Below, piece after piece: positions 36,730-47,669 of a stretch of 64,000 bases of DNA (positions are counted from its first letter, which is position 1; each line of letters starts with the position of its first letter). Under the pieces are notes generated by a model. That model had not been told where the DNA came from. It was given only the letters and a program-made list of their open reading frames with translations, and did no database searches. The translations under genes were made by a program, and so were the position numbers. Where the stretch lies: the NCBI GenBank assembly GCA_963969595.1, contig OZ018409.1:13592520-13656519 (forward strand). Reading direction: 5' to 3'. The DNA is from Neckera pumila. Its lineage: Eukaryota > Streptophyta > Bryopsida > Hypnales > Neckeraceae.

Positions 36730-38030
36730 TCATGCTCCAGCTCTTCCCCTCTCGAGCTCACGAGTCTCACGTTCTGACTCGCGCCTGATGATATCCTCCC
36801 ACGCTCCTTGGTTCACAAAATCGATAGGCACTCCTGTGCCTACTCGTAACCCCGATTGCACCAATCCTTCACTCGTCACGATTCGGCACTCAACATGAGG
36901 GTTCAAAGTCGTACCCTGCGCCTCCAAAAATTTATCTTCCAATTCCTCCCATGAGAACAAGAGTGGAAGTGTTGAGCCTTCCCACGTATTGAAATCCATC
37001 AATTTCACCTTGTTGTCTTTTGTGACATACACATCAAATGTGTAGTCCCCACCCCCAAACTCATCCTTGAGATTCTCCAAGAAGAAATCCAAAATTAGGT
37101 CAGCGAGTTCGTCCTCTCGCCCTAGCAACGTTTCGTAAAACCCTGTCACTTCCCTCTGGCAAACCCCAAGAAAAACGTTCCCCCGCACGAAGCCACGAAA
37201 CTCCATCTCAGGCCTCACATCGTACCAATTCCGCAACGCGAGCACCAATTGTGGAGATCGTTCCATGCTCTTGTCCTCGCATGAGTCAAATGCGTGACAA
37301 AGATCATGGACGATGTTGTCGGACGCCTTGAGTAGCAGCGCAACCTCTCCAAAGTTCTGGCACTTCATGCTTCCTATGGTCGCAAATTCACAAGCCAGGG
37401 TGAAGTTACACATATTTCTGCTCGCCGCAAATCAAAAAGACCTTTCAATGAAAGCCAGAAAACATGAACTTGTCACATAATTTGAAAAACATGTAACACA
37501 GAAAAAGTGATGGACGATTTGAACCCATCTGAATTATGTTGTTCACGTAATGATCAATGCAATTGGTGTAAAAATAATCTAAATCCTAAACTGGAGACAC
37601 TTCCTTCCGGTAGAAAGAGTATGAATCTTGTAGGGTTTAGGGTTTAAAATTCACCTGTAGTAGCAATCCAGGCCGTGTCCTTGGGCGCACTCCAATTGAG
37701 CTTGGGCATCATACCTCCTCCCAATTTCTCAATCGCTGTTTCCACCTCCGCAGCTAACTCCGGAAACATCAGCACGGACGGTCTAGGGTTCACCTCATCT
37801 TTGTCGTCCTCCTCCTCCCATTCAAAATAGCCCTCCGCTTCCAGCTGCGGCACCCGCACCTGCGTCCTCCTTGGCATTGCATCGCTGCCCTCTGGAAGAA
37901 ACAATCCATCTTCCAAAAGATAGCTCACGAAGTCCTCCGGCAAAGGCACGATCTGTGTCCGAATGGAACGAGTTCGAAACTTGGGATACCATTCCTGGAT
38001 CTGGCAACGGACAAGATCGGCTGCCTTCAT
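36730..38030 (-). CDS. CDC123: CDC123 / D123 family protein (eIF2 assembly factor)
   Basis: Two exons on the minus strand: 37655-38030 and 36730-37373, 339 residues, phase-1 junction (ACTACAG|gtgaat ... ccatag|GAAGC). CDC123 is an ATP-grasp-like chaperone that helps assemble the eIF2 translation initiation complex in the cytosol. Visible family motifs: MKAADLVRCQIQEWYPKFR at the N-terminus, LPEDFVSYLLEDG, MPKLNWSAPKDTAWI, then SMKCQNFGEVALLLKASD with IVHDLCHA, VLALRNWYDVRPEMEFRGFV, CQREVTGFYE and the nucleotide-site motif TFDVYVTK plus KLMDFNTW. The apparent frame upstream of GSMKC inside the intron is read-through, not coding. Start: the ATG matching the Arabidopsis N-terminus, although the frame opens four codons earlier. 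An unrecognised gene ends or passes only about 335 bases upstream. Confidence 0.95.
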
Positions 38031-38366
38031 CTTGAACAACAAGAACAGTGTAACTGTGAGAATCTGTCCTAGTCATGACATTAACAAACTCATACAGTTT
38101 GTATAATAGAAAAAAAAATGAAGAACCAATTATCTTTATGTTATTATATTTAGAATACATAGTTTTATGCGATTTTAGATATGTTTCAATTTGTCATCTA
38201 ATTTTTTCCATGATTTGTTTAGCTATCCTCGGTAAAATAGTCATACTTAAATAAGATAGCTAGACCAACTATTGCAAAACCTCGACTTAAAACTACAGCA
38301 TTTGATGTATGAGAGCAAATTGCAGACGAAGGTTGTCAAAGTTCTCCTTAAAACGAAGCAACTTAC

Positions 38367-41300
38367 AATAATCAGAGGACAAGATAAACTGCAATCGCCA
38401 ATTGGAGAGTAGCCAACACCAATCAGGTTGCCTTGATCCTGTAAAGAACCAATTAAATCATCAATACTACGGTCAAATGGGCAATTAATTACGTGACTAC
38501 TTTCTACCGCCTCTACACACAAACGTGAGGATTCAAGTCCCAAGAGGAAAAAACTAGTAAGAGAACTATCCATCAACGATACACTCGGTACTCAATGCTC
38601 ACAACATAAAGGCTAAGGAACAAAATAACTTACCGCTCCCTCAAATTTGCAGCAGCCAAACACCGCTGCAGTGATACAAGACTAGAAACATTAGAAAGGC
38701 GTTCCAGCCAGTTGCAAGCAATTGATCTAATTTAAACAGGCATATTAGTCCAAGTTTGGAAGTGACACTAGGCAAGTTCAGTAACAATATATATTCACTA
38801 CAGGGGTTATTCAGAACGATAATTCATTTTCACCACAAATTAGAGGCCGATGTATACTGACAGCCTTGACTGACGCCAATACTGTACTTGCTTTTTCCTG
38901 TGCTAAGATCATATTTGCAGGTATCCAGATTGTACAAAACCCATCATTTTTCACCAATTTCGTGAGCATATTAACCCACACGCAGTCACCATTATGGCAA
39001 AACCTTGACCCTTGACTACTACTTAACTATGAGAAAATAGTCTACCAGCATCCTAATCAACGCTTGAAATATATCAAGAATGTCTACTACGAAGTGACAC
39101 CGATAACTAATAACTCTCTGTTTCTCCCTCTTCTTATTCAAGTATCAAAAAAGATGCTATAGCTTTAGAGATCAGGTCAAATACCTGCTTCTCGGCTTTA
39201 GACATAGGAATTCTTGCGAGGTGCAACTTGGTAATGACCTGGAAAGGACAAACGACAAGTAAACGATCAGGTAAAACAGAAAACATTGTACATTCGGCAC
39301 TCTCTTCCATGTTTGATGTTCGGAATGTCACTGCTTCTCCTGGCTTGATTCGGAACATCTCGTCCTATCCAGCACGTCAAAGGGATGCGATTACAAACTA
39401 AAAGCGTTCCCTAATCCAATTGGTCTCTGGTCCTAATACCAAACAAGCTACACTAAAATTGGTAAATAGTGTTGGGTGATAATTAGTGTTGCTCACTGTT
39501 TTTTACCCCCAACACTATTTTCTATTTCATGTGTAAATAGTGTTGGGCATTGAATTCATGCCGTCTAAATCTGACCCTTCTCTAAGGAACTGCAATTTTG
39601 GCCTTCTGTCGTCACGAGCTGGCCCTTCCCTGCGAAGACCAAAATTCGGAGACCTTGTTGTTCCGTGGTGGCTGAAGGGTTGGAGCTTCTTCGTTGGGTC
39701 ACGGTATTTGCCGGGTGCTGTTTGTCGGGCCTTCCTCGCTCGTCGGCTGCACCCACCCTTCTCCACGAGTCGGATTTGTTTTTTCCTCCCTCCACCAAGC
39801 TTTGCTGGAGCCGGTTTGGTGGTTGCTTCTAGTTCCTCCTTTCACTGCGTTCCATGAAAGATTGAAGTTTCTCAAGGTGGGTGGGGGTGGGTGGGTTATA
39901 GTCTGTCATTTCCCACCGCTCTCAAACTTCCCACCCGCAAGGCTACAATTCGAACTTCCGACGTCCATAACTTTTGGCTGAGGTACTTGATTGCATTCTC
40001 GATGACACGGTTGAATTTGTCTTCCCGTCCTCTGTTTCCTATAAAAAATTGTTTTCCATTTTTTGGTCACCATTTTTTTTTACAAGTGCATTTTTCCTTC
40101 ATTCCAGAATTTTCACCATGGACCGGCCCCCGCTTGCTGAGATTCCTTCGGAGGCCCCTGCCCGACGACTTCAACAAGTTTCCAGTCTAGCCACTTGCCA
40201 ATCTATCATAAATTGAATGGTAGAGGACATCGGCGTTCATGGCTTGCCCGGCCTCAAGGCACGTGTCATCCAAGCCTTTCCCAAATATTTTCGTGGGTAG
40301 CGCCCGGCCAACCTAATCAAAGCCAACCGATGGTGGCAATAGCGTGGCCAATTCAAAGAAATTGTTAAAGGTCCTGTGACTTTGTTCTCATGCAGCCGAA
40401 GTTGCTTGGGCAAAAGAAGGCGCCATTCTCCAAAAGCCTGGCCGGGTCGGGGCAAGAAGAAGAGCGAGTGGATGCAATATTTGTACCCACTTTTGCTTGA
40501 AGAATTCAATCGCCTTCGCAAATCAGGTATCAAATTCTCAGCATTCCTCCTTCGTGAATTGACCCTATCCACTCTCGTAGCTCTTGGATCCATTTTCACC
40601 AACCACTCTGTCGATCCCAAAGATAGTATTTTGTTGGTCCAAAAAATTACAGCAAATTGGATCAATCAGTTCATGGACAATCATAATATTGTCTTGCTAT
40701 CTCAACGTGGTCGTTTGACTTGTAGCCCTGAAAAAGAGCTTCAAATCAAAATGCAGACCGCCTATCATTTGGGGGTCTTGCAAAGGGGCTTTTCATCTAG
40801 GGAATTCGATGAAAATCTCATGGAAAACCTGGATGAAACGCATTTTGTTGTCAATCTTGACAATGGCCAAACTTTAGGGTTTAGGGGAGATACCACTGTG
40901 AAATACGCCGAAGTTGTCTCGGGTGGGGAATCCATAGCCATGGTGGTTCGGATTTCGGGGAGGTGGCGTGCCACAATAGAAGCTCCTATGCTCATTTTTT
41001 CAAACGAGAATAGGAGCTATCCTATTCGAGGTTTGATGGATAACATTCCCAGAGTTTCTTATAGATCGGACCCAAAAGGTTGGATGGACCAAATCATCTA
41101 CCCGAGTATTTCTTAGAACCTCATACATATCAGGCCGATCTTCATCAACGGATGAAGATCATATGGCTTGATAATTGTAGCGGCCATACTATGACCTCTA
41201 CATTGGCTGCTATCCTAGTTGCCAAAAATACGGTTTTTAAATTTCTACCTCCATGTTCTACTCACTTTGCCAACCAGCAGATACATTTCTCATTGCTAAA

Positions 41301-42325
41301 ATCAAAGATGCATGGACAAAACGGTGGGAAGCCAAGAAAATTGAGTTAATACAACTCAATGCTTGGCAAAATGCACCTCGGGCAGATGGACAATGGTCAG
41401 GAAAATTGACAAATCTGGGCAAACGTTTTTTTCTACAATTGGCTGCGAATAGTGTAGAAGATGTCAACCAAGAGGTGGATGTTGACAACATCTCCTATGC
41501 TAGGAAAGCAATGATTTGTTGTGGCTTAGCATTAGGACTTGATGGATCTTGGAGTGCAGGGTAATTATTTCCACATCTCCAAGAAATTATTGCAAAACAT
41601 TTGCAATATTTTCAAGGACAAGAGCTGCCCAAGTTCAATTTCAATTGGATCTTTTACTATATGTCTCCTCCAATTTCTGGCCTACAACTAGGATTATTAT
41701 ATTGTGTTTATGGTTTTTGCTATATTTAGCAACTTATACATATACTATGACCAATTTCAGCATTTTTTGGTCTTTTCCAGCATTGTATGGTCTATTTCAG
41801 CATTTCAGGGATTATTTCAGCATTTTATGGTCTTTCCAGCATTGTATGGTCTATTTCAACATTTTATGGTCTTTTCCAGCATTTTAGGGATTATTTCAGC
41901 ATTTTAGGAACTTTTCCAGCATTTTAGGGATTATTTCGGCATTTTAGGGACTTTTCCAACATTTTAGGGATTATTGTAGCATTTTAGGGACTTTTCCAGC
42001 ATTTTAGGGATTATTTCAGCATTTTAGGGACTTTTCCAACATTTTAGGGACTTATCCAACATTTTAGGGATTATTTCCTATCTAACACTAAATGCACACC
42101 TGTAAAAAAGTTGAAATGACCAAATTTTACTATACAGCTAAAATAGTGTTGGAATGGGAAAATTATGATCTAACACTAACCTTGAAAATCACAATTAGTG
42201 TTAGGTGGGACAATTAGTGTTGCCAACACTATTTACCAATTTTAGTGTAGCATCCTACCCATCTCCAAAAGTCAGACTTACCACACTGCCCAAGAGCCTC
42301 TTACAAGGCCTTTTGTTGAGTCCAA
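38367..42325 (-). CDS. Unrecognised multi-exon gene, partial, interrupted by a transposon in one intron
   Basis: Five minus-strand exons have compatible splice sites and no stops: about 42325-42282 (ending RPCKRLLGSV|gtaagt), 39364-39185 (gatag|GAC...CAG|gtattt, 60 codons, DEMFRIKPGEAVTF), 38897-38858 (40 nt, EKASTVLASVKAV), 38665-38634 (32 nt, VFGCCKFEGA) and 38510-38367 (48 codons, ending SLSCPLII|gtaagt). Phases are 0, 0, 1, 0 and all agree, which random DNA rarely gives. The left edge of the first exon is a guess. I do not recognise the family. The true start is not found; upstream DNA is repeat-rich. The 3' end is open: either a short exon after 38295 (TTT-TAA), or splicing onto the CDC123 exon. 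The intron 39365-42281 contains the transposon at 39451-42247; without it and one TA it would be about 118 bp. Confidence 0.5.
40217..41564 (+). pseudogene. DDE transposase (pogo/Tigger/jerky-like), inactivated
   Basis: The reading frame is open over most of its length but broken. In-frame TAG stops lie at 40298-40300 and 40340-40342, a frameshift at about 41090-41105 and another at about 41265-41282. Recognisable pieces: LDETHFVVN (first catalytic Asp), a GWMD motif, IWLDNCSGH (second Asp), LPPCSTHF, then after the second shift CQPADTFLIAKIKDAW, typical of DDE_1 transposases whose last stretch reads QPAD-F-I-KIKDAW-RRW. An ATG at 40118 may belong to the original N-terminus. The element is therefore not autonomous as it stands. 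Family placement rests on these motifs and the TA target site. Confidence 0.87.
41754..42075 (+). repeat. Tandem repeat array (~20-21 bp unit) inside the transposon
   Basis: About fifteen units like AGCATTTTAGGGATTATTTC alternating with AGCATTTTAGGGACTTTTCC, the left units more diverged (CATTTTATGGTC, CATTGTATGGTC). It lies between the transposase stop and the right terminal repeat. Two alternating variants suggest a 40-42-bp higher-order unit. Confidence 0.9.
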
Positions 42326-44285
42326 TTACTTTTTAATGTGAGCAATGGGTGGGCTGTGGCTTAAAAATTGCCACACGACATATACGCCAAGTACAAAAAT
42401 ATGCCTGGCCACTTCAAAAAATGAAGAAGGTACGAGAAAATGGAGAGTCTTGAACGCAGTTCGCCAAGCTATTTAATAATCTTTTGAATCCCACCTTTTG
42501 AAAGCTTATCTTCATAAGTTGAAGACATCATACTACTAAAATTATAGTGACCTCTATAATATCACAATTCAATTTTGAGTAATATTATAGAAATTCAGTT
42601 GTTTTTGTAATAGCTATAGGATACTTTCTACTACATATTATGTATTCTTTTTGTGATATATTTGAAAATCAAATGGATGCTTCTAAAAAATTTCAAAGAA
42701 ACTTTTCAGACAACAAAACTATAGATAAATTCCATGTCTTTTTAAAATGTGATATTAAAGAATTAGGAAGCACCAACCGCTAGCGTTGCTCTACATATTC
42801 AAATGTGAAGATTCTACTTACATTGTTCACTTGATCAATTTATTCTTATTGCAATTAGCGATTGGCACTTGCTTTGCTACGCATTAAAAATATTATTTTC
42901 ATCAATTTTTCATGTGATAGAATGTAGATAAATAAAGTACGTATAATCTTTAAATGAAAATATTGACATCTTTGTACAATATTCTTTGAAATTTTTTATA
43001 TAATGCAATATAAAGTAATTAAAGAAAATCTTTATATCATAATTCTTACAAAATAACCTTTGCAAAGATGAAAACATCATACTACTAAAATCACAACCAC
43101 CTCTATAATATTACAATTCAATTTTGAATAATAATATAGAAATTCAATTACTTTTGTAATAGCCATAGGATACTTTATGTTATATATTATATATTCTTTT
43201 CGTGATATTATTGAAAATCAAATGGATGCTTCTAAAAAAATTTCATAGAAACTTTTCAAACAACAAAACTATAGATAAGATTTTTTTTTAAAGTCATTTT
43301 TAAAGAAGTTTTTTGAGCTGCCAGAATTGCCCGCCGACCAATGAAAATTACATATCATGCAATAACTTTTTAACTATGTAGTCAAAAGTCATGAAAATTG
43401 ATGGGCCTTAAAGCTACTCCTCTAGCACATGTTGTGTAAAATTTTCAAAGAAAAAAAATTAAAACTCCATTTGTAAAGAGGTGCCCTAAAGTGCTATATT
43501 GCCAAAAAACGCAACTTGGTCCTTTAGAGGTTTAAATTGCTAGAAAAAAACAAAATGTCTACTTTAAGCTTCTTGGTTCTTTAGGTTTAAATCCCTAAGG
43601 GATCCAGACATGCAAGTTGGATCTCATGTTATTTTAGCAACTTTGAATTGGTCCAATGGGGCTTATATTTTTTCGGGCTTTATTTCAATACTGCCTAACT
43701 TGTGCAATGCTCTTTATTGATTTTGGTGATTAAACATTTGACTCCATTTTGAAATTATATTTTGCACTACATGATAAAATCATATCATTTGTTTGTATGC
43801 TATAATTTTTTGTCCTTTAGGAATTAACGCCTTTGTATATCGAATTGGGAGGCTTAGAATATGAAGGCTGTGGTAGTTAATGTTTTGGCTAGAGATGTTT
43901 TGCAGGCCCAAGACAAAGAGAGAGAGATGATGACCTTCTAGTTCTTTTTAAAATAACAAAGTAAGAAGTATGGTGCACCTTTTAACCACTTAGCAAGTCT
44001 TCCCATAGACCGTGACTCTTCAATCAAAATAGCGGTACACCAAACCACAATAAATCCTTGTTTGGCGCCCATGTTCCGCACGTTAGCTGTGGGGTTGCCC
44101 TTAGGATGCAAGCAATTATATAGGCCATATCCTGCTAAGGTTAAACAATTCAATAATCATCTATCAATTATTTTAGATATAAAATTCTTGAAAGCCCAGC
44201 CATGAATCAAAATTTTGAACAAGGCTATATAATCTACAAGAGATAGACTACCATTTGAGAACAATGGTTTGGATTATTGGTTATA
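42326..44285. other. AT-rich region with internal duplication
   Basis: About 42500-42730 and 43065-43285 are diverged direct copies (CATACTACTAAAAT, CTCTATAATATCACAATTCAA, TTTGTAATAGC(T/C)ATAGGATA, CAAATGGATGCTTCTAAAAAA). GGTCCTTTAGAGGTTTAA near 43512-43529 resembles the TTAA-element end motif. No gene seen. Confidence 0.6.
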
Positions 44286-44725
44286 AGGTAAAACAGCCCA
44301 TTGTGGTTAGAATTAGGATTTTGGTGTCATGCAGTTGCTGAAAAATTTCAAATTATTTTCCACACAAAGATATGTGTGAGAGACAGTGAAGACATTTGAA
44401 ATTATATTTTTTGAACCAAGTACAAATTAGTTCTGAATTTTTGAAGTGATCAACCCATAAGGGTCTGTAGGCCACCTCATGACCAACAAAATTTGAATCC
44501 AATATGGTCATCTTCCTACCCAATGCAGTCACAACATTTTCAAACATGAAAGACCTAAAAAATCAGATTTTACAAAAAAATTTACACTAAAAAGTTGGAA
44601 ATACCTATTGAGGTCACTAATTACTCCATAACTACCATGTAAGGCATTGATTGTGATCCGAAAAACCACAATGGAGTCATTAGGTGTCCATCATGGGTCA
44701 TTTGACCGCAAAGGTGTCTTTTACT
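44286..44725 (+). mobile_element. TA-flanked MITE, copy 2 (440 bp)
   Basis: Same family and orientation as 11666-12107, with diverged ends (AGGTAAAACAGCCCATTGTG ... GACCGCAAAGGTGTCTTTTACT). TA flanks at 44284-44285 and 44726-44727. The most decayed of the three copies. Confidence 0.85.
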
Positions 44726-45764
44726 TAATCACCCCCTCTTTCTAGTTTCTATTCAAGATTTGCTTTAATCTTTATTATTAACTGAATCACCAAATCTAGT
44801 AGTATTGTCTTGAATGTTGCAAGACAATTCAAATTTAAAGCTGACTTTTGGAATCAATGGGTTCAAGACAGCTCCAGTATTGCACAGCATGTACAGTACA
44901 TCAGAGTTGACAAAGTTTTAAATGAACGAACCATTGAGATCCATATGAAGTAAGCAATGACGTTTTGCAAACTATGGGCAATCTCATTAAAATGGCGGTA
45001 TTATTGTGCCATTTCAATGGTGTGACATTTTGACCATCTATGACAAGTATAAATTTCTAAATAGCCGTTTTGAATTGTAAAAGCACCAAAGTTCCAAAAT
45101 GTTGCCATTTTTATGAAATTGACCATAATTAACTAAAACTTTAGGCATGGATTTTTTTGCAATTTATGGAGTGAAAATAAAAAAGTCAAAATTTTGAGGT
45201 CAAATTTCAATCAATAAAATCTCAACCAATAAAAATCCAAAATTCATGAAACTTGTGACTTGTGATTTTGATCAAGATGTACATTCTTCCTATAAAAAGA
45301 AATGAGATGTTTTGACTTTTCACAAAAAGTTTTTTTTTGCATAAAAATTTCATTCAAATAATAATAGGTCTAAATATAGTCCATTTTTAGTGAAATTACA
45401 CATGAAGATAGAATCCCTTTTGTACAACATGTCCAAATTTCAACTTATAATTTCAATTTCTCAATTTATAAGAGCGATTTATATGGTGGCCAACTACTTT
45501 TGGGAATCGCTATAATATCATAGTTACTTCCTATAATCCAATGCACCTTCCTTGGCTAGCAAAATCAACATTTTATACCAAATGTATAATTAAAGTTACG
45601 AAACCAAATCAGTAGAAGCTCATTGAAAACCCTTGTTTTCACCATGTAAACAATGTCTATTTTGAAAAACAATTGCCCTACAATTCCAGGAAACAATTGC
45701 AGACATTTGCATCCTAAAAGTACAATTATTTTTTGCTGACTCTGATTAATACCTTAAATGAGGC
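44726..45764. other. AT-rich intergenic DNA
   Basis: No open frame with similarity, no paired terminal repeats recognised. Confidence 0.4.
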
Positions 45765-45990
45765 TATTTGTTTGTTTGTTTGTTTTGTTTTGTTTTGTTT
45801 GTAGTGTGGACAACTTCCTGACCGTGCGTCCCCCGGCCGCATGCTTGGTACCGTCAGAAAGCTCTCGCCGAGGAGGGGTGCACCAGCTTGGTTTCGTAGC
45901 GTTTGGAGCGGTGGTGCAAAAGTTATTGAATTTCAAAGTATTTATTGATTAAAAAATTAGAAAATTACTTTTACTTTGATTTTGGTTCTT
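45765..45990 (+). repeat. GTTTGTTTG/GTGCATCC dispersed repeat, copy 2, with a TTTG microsatellite
   Basis: Begins with (TTTG)n then (TTTTG)n at about 45767-45803, followed by GACCGTGCGTCCCC, GGTACCGTCAGAAAGCTC, TTGAATTTCAAAGT and AAAATTACTTTTACTTTGAT. These are the family phrases in order. The central part is GC-richer than other copies. Confidence 0.72.
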
Positions 45991-45995
45991 GATAC

Positions 45996-46056
45996 TAGGA
46001 GTGGAACCGGGAGTACAATCGGAAGTAGAACCAGGAGTGGAACCGGGAGTAGATGA
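45996..46056 (+). repeat. 12-bp tandem repeat
   Basis: Five units of AGGAGTGGAACC / GGGAGTACAATC / GGAAGTAGAACC type directly after the dispersed repeat. In frame it would encode a four-residue repeat but no gene frame surrounds it. Confidence 0.8.
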
Positions 46057-47067
46057 AAATTGGGCCAACGGATAACATTGTAAAGACATCAAATACTAAA
46101 GGATACTCTTAAAACAAAGAATGCACCAATTCATCCAAGAATTTAATTGTTCTTGTTTGACTTCAATGGAGACAGGGCAGCGTCCTCTCATTGAACACAC
46201 TGTATTCCCAATGATACCGTCCGTTTGGGGCTCACAAGGGGTTCTATAAAATAAATGTTATCATCGATGCAACATGAACGTGGAAATATGCGTATTGAAT
46301 ATGAATACACCTGCAAATGCAACATTGCAACGCCGAGAAGGCTTTTATAGCATAGGCCGTATTCACAGACGATAGTCCTCCTGACAAAGACATTCGTTAG
46401 AATGTGACATTGCACCTTTCGAGAACCATAATAATAGTTTCGTGACTCATCGTGGGTAATTCAAAGCTTTGACATCTCCCTTTGCCACGACAACAACGAT
46501 TCTTGGCTTCAGGCAGTTTAAACTCTCGCGTGTTCCACTTTGCTAAACGCGTCAGGTCTCTTTTTTTTATGCCAATATCAGAGCGTAAACCATTCCAAAT
46601 CATACCTGGAAAAAAATACTTGCAGCAGCAAAATAAGAAAATGACCCTCTTATGTTCATACTCGTCCTCAAACTCTTAATATCCAGCCGCTTCCAATGTT
46701 AAACATTCATAGAATACACAAGACTGAAGCCTACTCGGACAATGCAGAGAGTGAAACTACACCTTCACTTTTAAGACCAATGATATACCTCCGCACTTCC
46801 AGACAAACGATATGACACAAACTAAAGAACTCCTTCACGGCAACTGGCTCGAAACTCTCGCTGATTCAAAAAACTAAATAATTCATGTACGAGAACAGCA
46901 TTCCAGAGCAAGCTTCGCAAAAAGAAGAAACATATTCGACAGAAAGAAAGGTTTGATTACAACGCACTTCTGGATTAAATGATAATCAGTGACAACACAA
47001 TCCAAAGAAGCCAGTGAGACTCGGAAGTCCCAAACGGAACAACACTAACCCTCCTCGAGAAAAACTT
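46057..47067. other. Intergenic region, probably including the eS12 3' UTR
   Basis: No coding similarity recognised. The part nearest 47067 is presumably 3' UTR of the ribosomal protein gene. Confidence 0.45.
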
Positions 47068-47508
47068 CTACTGGCTCTTCACGTACTCACGAACCACGTT
47101 CAAACCCTCCGTCTCCTCGCCGTAGTCCTTCACCACAACGCAAGAGCAACCCACCACCTTGCGAGCCTTGCCCTCGGAGTCGATCTTGCACAGACCGGCC
47201 CACTCGCCAAGCTTCTTCGCGCTCGGAACCGAAATCAGGTTCACGTTGTGCTCCTGGCAAAGCGCCTGCACCAGCTTCGTGTAGTCGGGTTGGTTGCAAT
47301 CCTCCGCCAAAACGCACAGCTGCGCCGCGTGCTTCTCGATGGCCTTGGCGCTCTCGTGCAGACCCTTGGCCAGACCGTCGTGCGCCAGCGCCTTCTTCAG
47401 TACCATCTGCAGGCCCGTGAGGATGTCCATGGGCTCCCCGGGAATCGGCTCCGCGTCCGCCGCCGCGGGCACTTCAGGCTCGGCCACCACCTCCTCCTGG
47501 TCCGCCAT
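47068..47508 (-). CDS. RPS12: 40S ribosomal protein S12 (eS12)
   Basis: Complete 146-residue frame, one exon. eS12 is a small-subunit protein of the L7Ae-like fold. It has the acidic, alanine-rich N-terminus typical of plants ([20 protein letters not shown]), then [80 protein letters not shown] with VVGCS, and a basic end VVREYVKSQ. The start chosen is the ATG of MADQ; the frame extends 28 codons upstream but without family similarity. A ...TGTGCAG just before the leader could mark a 5' UTR intron. A telomere-like motif lies about 150 bases upstream. Confidence 0.97.
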   Translation of the reverse strand: MADQEEVVAEPEVPAAADAEPIPGEPMDILTGLQMVLKKALAHDGLAKGLHESAKAIEKHAAQLCVLAEDCNQPDYTKLVQALCQEHNVNLISVPSAKKLGEWAGLCKIDSEGKARKVVGCSCVVVKDYGEETEGLNVVREYVKSQ

Positions 47509-47654
47509 AGCTGAAGATAAGCTGCGGAGAGCTGCACAATCACAAATAGGGTTTGCGTGAAGGAAATACGAAGCAACCTCTCTTTTCCTCAAGGTTGCAG
47601 AAGAGCTCCGATAGTACTGGAAATTTCAAATATGAAGACCACGCATGACGAAAG

Positions 47655-47669
47655 TTAGGGTTAGGGTTT
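47655..47669 (-). promoter_or_regulatory. Double telo-box upstream of eS12
   Basis: TTAGGGTTAGGGTTT on the + strand, i.e. AAACCCTAACCCTAA in the direction of the eS12 gene, about 150 bases before its start codon. Telo-boxes near the start are a known hallmark of plant ribosomal-protein promoters. Confidence 0.7.

Larger units (their letters stand above)
39451..42247 (+). mobile_element. Tc1/mariner-pogo type DNA transposon (2797 bp) with exact 25-bp inverted ends
   Basis: The left end (39451-39475, CACTAAAATTGGTAAATAGT...) and the right end (42223-42247) are perfect reverse complements over 25 bases. TA flanks each side (39449-39450, 42248-42249), a target duplication typical of the Tc1/mariner/pogo superfamily. 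It encodes a broken DDE transposase in the same orientation, followed by a tandem-repeat block. A second, shorter motif AATTAGTGTTG occurs just inside both ends. Confidence 0.92.

Noticed and set aside
37374..37413. Frame extending CDC123 exon 2 upstream (MCNFTLACEFATI)
   Set aside because: Does not match the family; an acceptor ccatag just before GSMKC gives the expected TTGSMKC junction in the right phase.
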